A stretch of 64,000 nt of DNA from the NCBI GenBank assembly GCA_910575775.1, contig CAJTEY010000006.1, positions 1 to 64,000 on the forward strand. Direction: 5' to 3'. Below the pieces are notes generated by a model. It was not told the DNA's origin and ran no database searches. It saw only the letters and a list, made by a program, of their open reading frames with translations. Below are positions 45,291 through 53,051 of this stretch, piece after piece. The first letter of the stretch is position 1. Every line of letters begins with the position of its first letter. The DNA comes from Lachnospiraceae bacterium. GTDB taxonomy: Bacteria > Bacillota > Clostridia > Lachnospirales > Lachnospiraceae. The translations under genes and the position numbers were made by a program.

Positions 45291-45712
45291 ACAGCATTTG
45301 ACGGTGGCTCCGTTCGCGCAGGCTCCGTTTCTGCCGTGGGTTCCGCAGCAGATGCTTCCTGCGGCTGTGCATCCTGTATCTTGGCCGCCCTTGCTTCAAG
45401 AAATTCCAGTGAATCAATCACAATCTCATTGGAATAGACCTTCTGGCCGTCCTTCTCGTAGTTGTTGTTTTTCAGCCTTCCGCAGAGGAGGAGCTTTGTG
45501 CCCTTACTGCAATGCTTTTCTACGATTTCAGCGAGCTTACCCCAGCAGGTGCATCTAAAAAAGTCTGTGGGGTAGTTGCCCTCGCCATCCTTTTTCATGG
45601 ACATATCAGGGACGGCGAAATTGAATAACGCCCGTGCAACAGGCTCTGCGCCCGCACTGTAAGTTACCTTCGGCTCCTCTGTGAGTCTTCCTGTCAGTGT
45701 GATCTTGTTCAT
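45284..45712 (-). CDS. ssb: Single-stranded DNA-binding protein
   Basis: The 142-aa protein has an OB fold of the SSB family: MNKITLTGRLTEEPKVTY, FFRCTCWGKLAEIVEKHCSK, and LLLCGRLKNNNYEKDGQKVY. The C-terminal tail is Ala/Glu/Pro-rich and ends SNAVN; it lacks the acidic DDDIPF-type tip that recruits host repair proteins. This is typical of phage and element SSBs and suggests a specialised role during element replication or transfer. Confidence 0.93.
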   Translation of the reverse strand: MNKITLTGRLTEEPKVTYSAGAEPVARALFNFAVPDMSMKKDGEGNYPTDFFRCTCWGKLAEIVEKHCSKGTKLLLCGRLKNNNYEKDGQKVYSNEIVIDSLEFLEARAAKIQDAQPQEASAAEPTAETEPARTEPPSNAVN

Positions 45713-45794
45713 GTTCGTACCTGCATACCTGTCAGTATGCTTATCCTTTCTGATTTTTTGTTAAAAATAATGAATGGGATCTTTTGCATAGGGG

Positions 45795-46673
45795 TTATAA
45801 AATAAATCCCCTGCCTTTCTGGTAGAAGTAAGCCTTTGTGCCAAGGATCTCATCTTCTTCTAAAGCCGAAGCATTTACATCCTGATTATGCTTGGTAAGG
45901 ATGTCAATGTCGGAATTATCAGGCGATGACTTGATCAGCACTTCATGTACAGAAGAAAAGATGACATAGAAACTGCCGTGCTTTTCGGCAAAATCTTCCA
46001 GTACATCATCATGCAGTACAGCCGCCGCGCCATAGGTTCTTTTTTGATTGCTCATAAACCACAAACCGCAGTCAGAAGAATGTTCCGCTGGGTAAGCAGG
46101 AAACGTTTCCCTGATGAGCTGTCCTAATGGCATAAGCACTACGTTCTGCATTGCCAGTGTATTCCTGATTGCAAGGGATAAGACAGTCTTACTGTCAGTC
46201 TGCCAGATGTTTAAATGGCTGTTATGTACCATAAAACTTGCATCGCAGTCCTCCGATGTCTCAACGGTGCAGCGGACTATGATGGCAAGATCATCAAGGA
46301 ACATGGTGTGCGGCACATTCTGCAACAGATTTTTATTGAGATGCCTGTTGATCAGTTGGACAAACAGCCTGCTTCTGACATAATCAAAATCATGCAGGGA
46401 TGTAATGTCAAATTGATCCTTATAGGTTCTGGCATTGAAATAAATGTACAGAATCCTGTCAGTGACATCATCAACTGATACGCCATTTTCCAGGGCTTTG
46501 TAAAAAGGTTCCAGATAGATGGTCGGTGTGATGGTTTCACCATCTTTCAAGATTGTAAGTCCATCCAGATCAATGTTTGTTTTCTGCACTTTTTCGAGAG
46601 TGCCGTGGTAGCCGTCTCCTAATTTCTTAGAAAGAGCTTCCAGAATCTGTTGTTTCATTGCTTCTCTGTTCAT
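45795..46673 (-). CDS. DUF5688-family protein
   Basis: The 292-aa protein matches a family of element-borne proteins (DUF5688) with LNIWQTDSKTVLSLAIRNTL and SDCGLWFMSNQKRTYGAAAV; its function is unknown. It is soluble, and the start ATG 46673 follows GAAAGGAG. It is the first gene of the minus-strand module, behind a structured leader and terminator-like hairpin (46702-46790), which may control the whole row. Confidence 0.75.
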   Translation of the reverse strand: MNREAMKQQILEALSKKLGDGYHGTLEKVQKTNIDLDGLTILKDGETITPTIYLEPFYKALENGVSVDDVTDRILYIYFNARTYKDQFDITSLHDFDYVRSRLFVQLINRHLNKNLLQNVPHTMFLDDLAIIVRCTVETSEDCDASFMVHNSHLNIWQTDSKTVLSLAIRNTLAMQNVVLMPLGQLIRETFPAYPAEHSSDCGLWFMSNQKRTYGAAAVLHDDVLEDFAEKHGSFYVIFSSVHEVLIKSSPDNSDIDILTKHNQDVNASALEEDEILGTKAYFYQKGRGFIL

Positions 46674-46701
46674 GTGTTCTCCTTTCGGGGTGAATGTGGA
46701 C

Positions 46702-46790
46702 AAAAAAGCAGACACCTTACGTTTGATGTCTGCCAGTCCAATAGCTTTCAGGCATAGGGATGCCTGTGCTGGTCATATGGCCAGCGGGTT
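46702..46790 (-). ncRNA. Structured leader or small RNA ending in a terminator
   Basis: On the minus strand three hairpins follow one another: GCTGG-CCATATGA-CCAGC, then AGGCAT-CCCT-ATGCCT, then GCAGACA-N12-TGTCTGC with six T's (46702-46707) behind it. The last is a good intrinsic terminator only 30 bases before the DUF5688 start codon. The set may be a small RNA or an attenuator that controls the module. Confidence 0.55.
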
Positions 46791-47347
46791 ACATTTTGTA
46801 TCTTTTATACCTGCTATCCGCCAAAATAGTTATGGTTTATATATTGTAGAAAGATTGGGGGATGAAATAATTGGGAAGGCAGATAGGAATGTTTTAGGGT
46901 GGTTTCCTATATGACTGATCAGTTATTTATTGGAATGGCATTTTTATAATGGTGGTGTATAGAGAAAAGGAAATCATTCGTGATTGTTTGAAAAGGAGCC
47001 TTGATAAAGGCATTCACCCGTAATCTATACTTCTTATCAATATATCAGGGTGCTGTTTAGCAACGTAAAAAAGGAGATGTTTCGACAGTCCATACAGGGT
47101 ACAGGATACATGGTATCTTGCAGACCTGCCTAACGCCAACTTAGTTGACATCAGGATGCTTTGATTATAGAGTAATGTTACGAGGAAGGTGTTTATATAG
47201 GGAAAGTGATAAACAGGAGAAATGATATACAGGGTTCATCTGATATGATGAAGAGCAAAAACAATAGTTTTTGGGTGGGAATGTCTTTTGTGGATGTTCC
47301 CGCTTTTTTATTTACATAGAAATGTTCTGGAATGGGAGGTGAAATAG
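46791..47347. other. Intergenic region between the divergent modules
   Basis: No gene seen. The stretch holds the divergent promoters of the minus-strand module and of the 201-aa plus-strand gene. On the plus strand TTGACA (47145-47150) is followed by TATAGA (47166-47171) with only 15 bp between, so this promoter call is weak. No other recognised repeat. Confidence 0.4.
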
Positions 47348-47953
47348 ATGAAAGAACATATCAAACATTGGTATCCGAAGGATGAGAGGTTTTTCAAAGT
47401 GCTGTCCATAGCAGGGAATGTCAGACAGGAAGATGTGGCTAAGATAGACATATCAGCAAGCAGGCTGAAAAACATGGAGAAAGACAAGCTGATCAAGAAG
47501 GTGACGTATCCATCCAGATATAATAAAAGTCCCAAGAGCAACATAAGCTATGCGCTGACAAAGAAGGGAAAAGATTTCATTGAGAAAAAGTATGGGATAA
47601 GCAGATGCCAGAACGCCCATGCTGCGGAGCATAACTGTAAAGTGGCTGAAATCATATGCAGTCTGGATAAAAAGGAGATTGAGACAGTACAGGCAGAATG
47701 GCAGACAAGGGACCAGATGGAGGAGGCACTGGAGCAGATGAGGCAGGAAGGTGATTATGACCAGTATGATTACTATATGGACCTGTGGAAAGCAGGTCTG
47801 ATCAGTGCCGTGGATGTAGTATACACTTCCGTTAAGACAGGGGAGATGGTGTGTTGTGAGGTTGTGACGAATAGCTATAAAGATTCAGATATACAGGGGA
47901 AGGAATATTGCGGGGAAATTTTGCAGATGGAGGTTGAGTATGTGAGGGTATGA
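47348..47953 (+). CDS. Winged-helix protein with nuclease-like C terminus (replication-relaxation-like?)
   Basis: The 201-aa protein starts with a winged-helix-like domain (VLSIAGNVRQEDVAKIDISA, SYALTKKGKDFIEKKYG). Its C-terminal half, ISAVDVVYTSVKTGEMVCCE and VVTNSY, has the order of acidic residues of restriction-endonuclease-like folds. This resembles replication-relaxation proteins of plasmids and elements, but the match is by feel only. GGGAGGTG precedes ATG 47348. It stands alone between the left module and the defence island. Confidence 0.5.
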   Translation: MKEHIKHWYPKDERFFKVLSIAGNVRQEDVAKIDISASRLKNMEKDKLIKKVTYPSRYNKSPKSNISYALTKKGKDFIEKKYGISRCQNAHAAEHNCKVAEIICSLDKKEIETVQAEWQTRDQMEEALEQMRQEGDYDQYDYYMDLWKAGLISAVDVVYTSVKTGEMVCCEVVTNSYKDSDIQGKEYCGEILQMEVEYVRV

Positions 47954-48072
47954 AGCGACAGGAAGATATGAAAGAATTTTAGGAAAGTATTGACTAAGAT
48001 TATATTATTTGTTTATTATGAATATAAAATAGTTTTACTGTATATAATAGTATTGATTAGAAAATTAAACAG

Positions 48073-48102
48073 TTGACAGCAATAGCCGATTACTGTTATA
48101 AT
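48073..48102 (+). promoter_or_regulatory. Perfect promoter of the Abi-linked small RNA
   Basis: TTGACA (48073-48078) and TATAAT (48097-48102), both perfect, 18 bp apart. The predicted start is about 48109, 86 bases before the abi start codon. Confidence 0.88.
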
Positions 48103-48108
48103 CTAATC

Positions 48109-48178
48109 AATGGATAAGGCTTCAGAAACTTGAGATGCCTGAGGCCGAGGGAGAGCCCTACGGGGTTCTCTTTTTTTT
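48109..48178 (+). ncRNA. Small structured RNA upstream of the Abi_2 gene
   Basis: A roughly 70-nt transcript is predicted between a perfect promoter and a strong terminator. It folds into GGCTTCAG-N13-CTGAGGCC (48118-48146; loop AAACTTGAGATGC) followed by the terminator hairpin. No open frame fits. The abi gene starts 17 bases after the T run. Abi_2/AbiF-type HEPN proteins have been reported with a small RNA partner that neutralises their RNase, and this layout fits that description; the assignment is by layout, not by alignment. Confidence 0.7.
48151..48178 (+). terminator. Terminator of the Abi-linked small RNA
   Basis: GAGAGCCC (48151-48158) pairs with GGGTTCTC (48163-48170), one G-T, around TACG, then eight T's. 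It lies 17 bases before the abi start codon, so only read-through transcripts express the toxin. Confidence 0.92.
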
Positions 48179-48194
48179 GAGAAAGAGGAATACT

Positions 48195-49136
48195 ATGCCA
48201 ATGATAATTGAAACATTTCTAACATATCAACAGTTATTGAATAAACTTGTGAATGATAAAGATTTAATCATTAATGATTTAGTATTTGCGGAAGCAAAAT
48301 TAAAGGAATGTGGATACTTTAATATTATTGGTGGTTACAAAGTACCTTTTACAAATCCCAGTACTAGAAAATATGTGAATAATACAACTTTTGATGATGT
48401 ATTTGCTTTGTATCAATTTGATATTCAGTTAAAAAAACTGTTTTTATCATATCTATGCCAGATAGAGAGAAGAGTAGCTGTTTCTATCGCATATGCATTT
48501 AGTGAGGAACATGGGAATTCGCAATTAGAATATTTGGATAAGGATAATTATAACAATGTCCCAGCCAACACTGATGAAGTTGAAAAATTGGTAAAGATTT
48601 TAGATAGGGTCTTGCATGGTAATAAACATGAATATATAAATCATCATAGGAGTATAAAAGGGAATGTTCCCTTACGAATATTAGTAAATGCATTGACTAT
48701 AGGGAATATTTCCAGCCTATATGCCCTTTCAGAGCATAGTGTAAGAAGTAAAGTGAGTCATAATTTTGTACATGTGAATGAAAAGGAATTGGAGCAATAT
48801 TTAAAAGTGTTGGTAATTTTCAGAAATATGTGTGCCCATAATGAAAGACTGTTTTCGTCTTATGCGCATTCAGAGATACCAAATACGATTATTCATAAGA
48901 AATTAAGAATTCCCCAAATCGGAGAGCAGTATATTTGTGGTAAAAGAGATTTATTTAGCTTGGTGATTGCATTTAGATATTTGCTGCCTAAAGAAGATTT
49001 TCTTGCATTTAAAAAAGTGCTTGTGGATACGATAATTAAATATCTTAAAAACAGCAACAGATTAAGTGAGAATGAATTGCTTAAATATATGGGGTTTCCT
49101 GCAAATTGGAAGAGTATTACTAGATATAAAATATAA
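48195..49136 (+). CDS. Abi_2 (AbiD/AbiF-type) HEPN abortive-infection protein
   Basis: The 313-aa protein belongs to the Abi_2 family. ECGYFNIIGGYKVPF is the family N terminus, FDIQLKKLFLSYLCQIERRV the middle, and RNMCAHNERLF holds the HEPN RNase motif R210-x4-H215. Such proteins arrest infected cells by cutting RNA. Start ATG 48195 follows GAAAGAGGAA; a longer frame from 48135 would run through the RNA terminator. It depends on read-through of the small RNA terminator or on a promoter inside it. AT-rich, unlike the host backbone. Confidence 0.92.
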   Translation: MPMIIETFLTYQQLLNKLVNDKDLIINDLVFAEAKLKECGYFNIIGGYKVPFTNPSTRKYVNNTTFDDVFALYQFDIQLKKLFLSYLCQIERRVAVSIAYAFSEEHGNSQLEYLDKDNYNNVPANTDEVEKLVKILDRVLHGNKHEYINHHRSIKGNVPLRILVNALTIGNISSLYALSEHSVRSKVSHNFVHVNEKELEQYLKVLVIFRNMCAHNERLFSSYAHSEIPNTIIHKKLRIPQIGEQYICGKRDLFSLVIAFRYLLPKEDFLAFKKVLVDTIIKYLKNSNRLSENELLKYMGFPANWKSITRYKI

Positions 49137-49500
49137 ATTATTTTGAAATGGACTGAAGTTTATATAATTAAACTTTAAGTACATAGATACATATTAAAAA
49201 CAAAGGCATTGGAATGCATTATCCAGTGCCTACTTTTGTGCCCAAAAAACTTTTGATCGTACATAAAATCTATTGTAATCGTAAAAAATTGCCTGTATAA
49301 TGAGTAACAATATAATAAAAAAGGCGGATGCGAAAACATCTGCCTATAAAATAAAGTGTGCAATCATTCACCTCACACACTTGATTTCTGTATCATTATA
49401 ACGTAAAAAGACAGAAATACAACAGATTTATTGCATGATAGGCAGTATTTTACATAGACAGAATGATTGCTCCTGAAATATGTATGAAGGGAGTATTTTT
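49137..49500. other. Intergenic region with a minus-strand terminator hairpin
   Basis: No gene seen. AGGCGGATG (49322-49330) pairs with CATCTGCCT (49337-49345), one G-T, around CGAAAA; on the minus strand a T6 run follows (49317-49322), so a leftward transcript would stop here. No leftward gene is seen upstream. A short ORF on the minus strand here is not supported. Confidence 0.5.
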
Positions 49501-49809
49501 ATGGAAGAATATAAATTTGATGGAAGTGCTTATGAGTTTCTTGGAATAATGCGATGGTCTTTGATTGCCAGAGAAATGCAAAAAGAGCACAGAAAGGATC
49601 GCTTTGATGTATTAAAGGATTCAACTAAATTAGAAGAAATTGCAGATGAATATGGTATGGATGATTATGCTCTAATAAAAGAACTGATTCGCCTGACTGA
49701 TGAGTTAAAGAATACAGAATTCTACGAAAGGAAATCCCTTGTTGAAGCCTTACTGCAGTTTGCTCAAGAACTAGAGGAAAAAGAAACAAATGTAGAAAAT
49801 GGCACTTAA
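49501..49809 (+). CDS. Hypothetical protein (102 aa)
   Basis: Not recognised. Acidic, helical and soluble; starts MEEYKFDGSAYEFLGIMRW and ends in a Glu-rich coiled-coil tail (LVEALLQFAQELEEKETN). Start ATG 49501 has AAGGGAG upstream. It stands alone, 365 bases after the Abi gene. No motif suggests a role. Confidence 0.55.
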   Translation: MEEYKFDGSAYEFLGIMRWSLIAREMQKEHRKDRFDVLKDSTKLEEIADEYGMDDYALIKELIRLTDELKNTEFYERKSLVEALLQFAQELEEKETNVENGT

Positions 49810-49977
49810 CCATGTTTGATGCTGAATTACTGCATAATGTTTTCCTACAGAAAAGGAAGCTATGGAGAAGCATTCATTTAATGATAAGGCATATGTTGGG
49901 ATATATGAAGATTTTTCGATAGAAATTCAATAGCGAAGAGGGAGTCCAAACGGATTCCCTCTTAACACTGTAGAGAA

Positions 49978-50820
49978 TTATGCAACGATGTCTACATCAA
50001 AGTAATAGCCAAGAATTTCTAAAGCCTTCTGCCCATAGGACATTTTTAAAACAATATCCTCTGGGAAACAGCACCTCTTTTCCACGATTGGCTCAAAATC
50101 GCCTATCAAGGAAATCTCCTTCAGACAGGTATCTTGAAACCCGTCAGGCGGGAAGTACAGGGAATCTGCATGGGTCCACAAAGACAGGGATTCTAAAGCA
50201 TCTGCACCTGCAAAAGTATATTTTTCCAATTTGTCAAAGTTGCCTTGTATTTCAAGAGATTTAAGGGAATCGCAGCCGTTGAAAAGATGGTTTCCCAATT
50301 CTTTAATTTGATATCCTAAATTCAGAGTTTCCAGACTGCTGCATCCTGTAAATGCCCTGTCTCTGACATTCTTTAAAATATGGAAATGTGCTTCCTTTAG
50401 GCTTTCGCATCCGTTAAAGGCATCATAGGAAATCGTGTTTAAACCACGCTGTGCCCAAATAGATTTCAGGTTTTTACAGTTTGAAAAGGTTCCTTCTTTA
50501 ATGATATGCAGGCTCCTTGGAAGTAGTATATCTTCAAGTTGGCTGCCAGCAAAGCATCTTTTGCCAATCTTTAATCCTCTCGGCAATTTTACATTGTAGA
50601 TATGGGAGTTTTCACATGCTTCGTCTTCCAAATATTCCACACCTTCCTCTATGCAGAGTAGGTTGATCATCAGGTGATCGAAGCAGTGGGGACCAATGCG
50701 ATCAATCTGCATTCCCTTGTATTGATGCGGGATAATAAGGTAATCCAGCCTTTCCCACATCATGCTGTGATTACATTTGACTAATGTGTTAGTTTTTTGG
50801 TCTATAACGAATCTTTCCAT
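49978..50820 (-). CDS. BspA-type leucine-rich repeat protein (LRR_5)
   Basis: The 280-aa protein is built of about eight LRR_5 repeats, each with a pattern like C-x-x-L-x-x-I (examples: FSNCKNLKSI, FNGCESLKEAHF, FTGCSSLETLNL, FNGCDSLKSLEI). There is no signal peptide or anchor, so it should be cytoplasmic, unlike surface BspA proteins. LRR_5 repeats are protein-binding scaffolds. ATG 50820 follows AAAGGAGGAAA. It may be a partner or sensor in the island; function unknown. Confidence 0.85.
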   Translation of the reverse strand: MERFVIDQKTNTLVKCNHSMMWERLDYLIIPHQYKGMQIDRIGPHCFDHLMINLLCIEEGVEYLEDEACENSHIYNVKLPRGLKIGKRCFAGSQLEDILLPRSLHIIKEGTFSNCKNLKSIWAQRGLNTISYDAFNGCESLKEAHFHILKNVRDRAFTGCSSLETLNLGYQIKELGNHLFNGCDSLKSLEIQGNFDKLEKYTFAGADALESLSLWTHADSLYFPPDGFQDTCLKEISLIGDFEPIVEKRCCFPEDIVLKMSYGQKALEILGYYFDVDIVA

Positions 50821-51000
50821 ATAAATTTCCTCCTTTTATGATTTTTCTATTGTTAGTATCTCATACGAAAAATAAATTTTCCAGAGAGAAGGAATTAGAA
50901 ACGTGCTGCTTGGGCACGAAAGTAAAAGTGCGGAAATATCTGTGGTTGTATTGAGGATGTGATGCAATCATTCAGATTGTTCGACATTAGCTGGCAGTAA

Positions 51001-51029
51001 TTGACAGCATATTGCAATAAAGATATAAT
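51001..51029 (+). promoter_or_regulatory. Perfect promoter with no gene directly behind it
   Basis: TTGACA (51001-51006), exactly 17 bp, TATAAT (51024-51029). The predicted start is about 51036. The next plus-strand gene is the metalloprotease candidate over 350 bases away, so the promoter either drives a long leader or an unannotated small RNA. It also reads against the minus-strand membrane gene (51175-51501). The gap 50821-51174 otherwise shows no gene. Confidence 0.75.
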
Positions 51030-51174
51030 GGAGATGACTTATAAATGTAGTCTTTCATCGCTTGAGTTCTAAGGTGATAGATTAGTGAAACAATTTGGAG
51101 ATTGATTAGTCAGCAAATTCTAGCAGAGATCAAACTAGTTGTTTTGTAAAGTTGTGAAACAAAAATTAGAAATA

Positions 51175-51501
51175 TCATGGTGCAAAGAGCATTAATATAA
51201 TGCTTGTAATATATGTTGTCAATGTGATTAGAGTTGCCCACACAGTTTCATAATTACGAACTCTTTCAAGCATAAGGGGGAATTGCCACGTCAGAAATGT
51301 TGTGATTAAAATAAATAGAGCATTGATATTAACATGCTGAAAAACACAGTAATCATATATGCAATAGAGTAGCGGGGGTACGATACAGAAGATGAAGCTC
51401 ATCCATAACAAAAGGCAGGACAGATTGAAGTTTTCACATTCATTCATGCTTTTTCTAAGTGTTGTAAGTATATTGGCAATTTTATTCTGCTTAATATGCA
51501 T
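51175..51501 (-). CDS. Small membrane protein (108 aa), antisense to the next gene's start
   Basis: The frame has a strong AAGGAGATGAAATGC ribosome binding site before ATG 51501, then three hydrophobic helices (about 30-50, 58-76, 88-107) in a protein that looks genuine. It overlaps the plus-strand metalloprotease frame by 110 bases head to head, which is unusual; one of the two starts is probably wrong. Function unknown. Confidence 0.5.
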   Translation of the reverse strand: MHIKQNKIANILTTLRKSMNECENFNLSCLLLWMSFIFCIVPPLLYCIYDYCVFQHVNINALFILITTFLTWQFPLMLERVRNYETVWATLITLTTYITSIILMLFAP

Positions 51502-52123
51502 TGCATTTCATCTCCTTCCTAGTGTGATTTGTGCTATTCTGCCATATGCTATATGTGCAGTATATGGATTGATATTATATTTATTTCTTGTTCCCTTACA
51601 TGAAGCAGGTCATTTTTATACTTCATTATACTATATAAAAAGATACAATATTCCAGCAAAAGTGTATATCAAACGTTCTATGACAACTTCTGCAGAATGG
51701 GAGAAGATTGGTTATGATAAATGTGTTTCTATTCTGAAAAATGGTAGTCGAATCAAGATAGGATACTGTATTATTATGTTCTTCTTGATATTGCTCACAG
51801 GACATATCAAAGGCGGCATAGTATTACTGTTCACAGTGGTTTTTGAATATTCCTTAAACTGCACTCCGATAAGAAATGGAAATGATTATGATTTAATACA
51901 GAATATTGAAAAGTTTTATGAGGAAAAAGACGATGTGAGCAGACACAGGGAATCACTGGAGAGATTCCGTACAATAAGAATTGTTATATGGGGTGTTTTT
52001 TGGCAGATAATTATAATTGCATTATCAGTTGTTGTATTAGATTTATTATATAAGGTTCCGTTTGATGCTATTGATGTTTTGAAGAATTTTATCATGGATT
52101 ACAGTTATGGGAAGCAATGTTAA
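51392..52123 (+). CDS. Membrane protein with HEAGH metalloprotease motif
   Basis: A 243-aa protein. After two hydrophobic helices comes VPLHEAGHFYTSLYY, an HExxH zinc motif at a membrane edge, as in site-2 (M50-like) proteases. Further helices follow at about 123-150 and 195-225. The second half of an M50 site (NPDG) is not obvious; NGNDYD near residue 165 may replace it. The start ATG 51392 lacks a clear ribosome binding site, and downstream Met 51446 is an alternative that would reduce overlap with the antisense gene. May process a signal protein in defence. Confidence 0.65.
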   Translation: MKLIHNKRQDRLKFSHSFMLFLSVVSILAILFCLICIAFHLLPSVICAILPYAICAVYGLILYLFLVPLHEAGHFYTSLYYIKRYNIPAKVYIKRSMTTSAEWEKIGYDKCVSILKNGSRIKIGYCIIMFFLILLTGHIKGGIVLLFTVVFEYSLNCTPIRNGNDYDLIQNIEKFYEEKDDVSRHRESLERFRTIRIVIWGVFWQIIIIALSVVVLDLLYKVPFDAIDVLKNFIMDYSYGKQC

Positions 52124-52153
52124 AAGATAATATACACAATGGAGAACTGGTTT

Positions 52154-52225
52154 ATGAATATACTTGTGATCGGGAATGGGTTTGATCTGGCACATGGGTT
52201 GCCTACGATAAAATTGATTAGATAA
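52154..52225 (+). pseudogene. AbiH remnant, 23 codons
   Basis: ATG 52154 opens the frame MNILVIGNGFDLAHGLPT, the signature start of AbiH-family abortive-infection proteins, and ends at TAA after five more codons. The other several hundred residues of AbiH are gone. A purine-rich GGAGAACTGG precedes the ATG. It is the left-over 5' end of an older defence gene, replaced by what follows. Confidence 0.8.
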
Positions 52226-52339
52226 CCTTAAAAAGACATTTGTGATTCTACATATTTGATAATGTAAAAATTTTAAATGAGTTTACAAGAATTACAGAGT
52301 TTTTTAATAAAATAAATTTGTATAGGGGGACATAGGATT

Positions 52340-52978
52340 ATGGAAAATGTTACAATGGTTATAGCGGCTATCTCAGCAGTAATAGGTGTAACTGCTACTA
52401 TATATAAAATGCTTTTCAGAAGTGATGCCAAAAGAGTCGAGAAATATTATGAAGAAATATTAAAACCCTTTATAATAGATTATCACAAAGATAGGAATAT
52501 GAATGTAATAAATTTTCTTGATAACAAAGCTGAAAGAGACAATGATGTTATTCCTAAATATATTTTTTATTTAATAGATAATGGTAAAGAAAAATCTGAA
52601 GACTTAAAAAAAGTATTACTTTATGATTATATAGATATTTATCCAAATGATAACAATAAAATGCTGAGATTCATGGAAATGATTAGTAAATTTTTAGCCT
52701 TTGTCATGGTTGCTATGTCTTTTTCCTTTTTATTATATGGGGCGGTATGTATTTCATTTAGTTTGATTCTATTTTTACAGTTCATTTCAGAAAATATAAG
52801 ATTAGCTTTTGAACTATTGGGATTGTCGATTATATGTTTAGCATTTTCTGGTGTAAGTATACAAATAACTAGACTAATAAATGAAGATATGTATACTTTA
52901 AAAGAAAAAAGAATGCGGAAGTTGATACAAAGAAAAACTAAATACTATGACAAAAATATTACTAAATATATTTTTTGA
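52340..52978 (+). CDS. Membrane protein paired with the OLD-family ATPase
   Basis: Not recognised by name. The 212-aa protein has a membrane helix at the N terminus (about 5-24), a soluble part (25-110), two long hydrophobic segments (about 117-146 and 152-178), and a basic C-terminal tail (KRMRKLIQRKTKYY). TATAGGGGGACATAGGATT precedes ATG. It lies 73 bases before the OLD gene, same strand and same low-GC composition, so the two could form a unit in which this protein is the membrane effector or anchor. Confidence 0.7.
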   Translation: MENVTMVIAAISAVIGVTATIYKMLFRSDAKRVEKYYEEILKPFIIDYHKDRNMNVINFLDNKAERDNDVIPKYIFYLIDNGKEKSEDLKKVLLYDYIDIYPNDNNKMLRFMEMISKFLAFVMVAMSFSFLLYGAVCISFSLILFLQFISENIRLAFELLGLSIICLAFSGVSIQITRLINEDMYTLKEKRMRKLIQRKTKYYDKNITKYIF

Positions 52979-53051
52979 AAATAAATTAAAGTTGCAAATT
53001 ATATTTAAGATTATGCAGCAAGAAACTTAAGCTGAAAGAAGAGGAAAATTT

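Noticed and set aside
48109..48178. Type III (ToxIN-like) toxin-antitoxin RNA
   Set aside because: Type III RNAs are tandem repeats and the toxin is a ToxN-fold protein; here the RNA has no repeats and the protein is Abi_2 with HEPN motif.
49175..49363. Minus-strand 62-codon frame
   Set aside because: It crosses the hairpin at 49322-49345, has no ribosome binding site and a composition typical of an antisense shadow.
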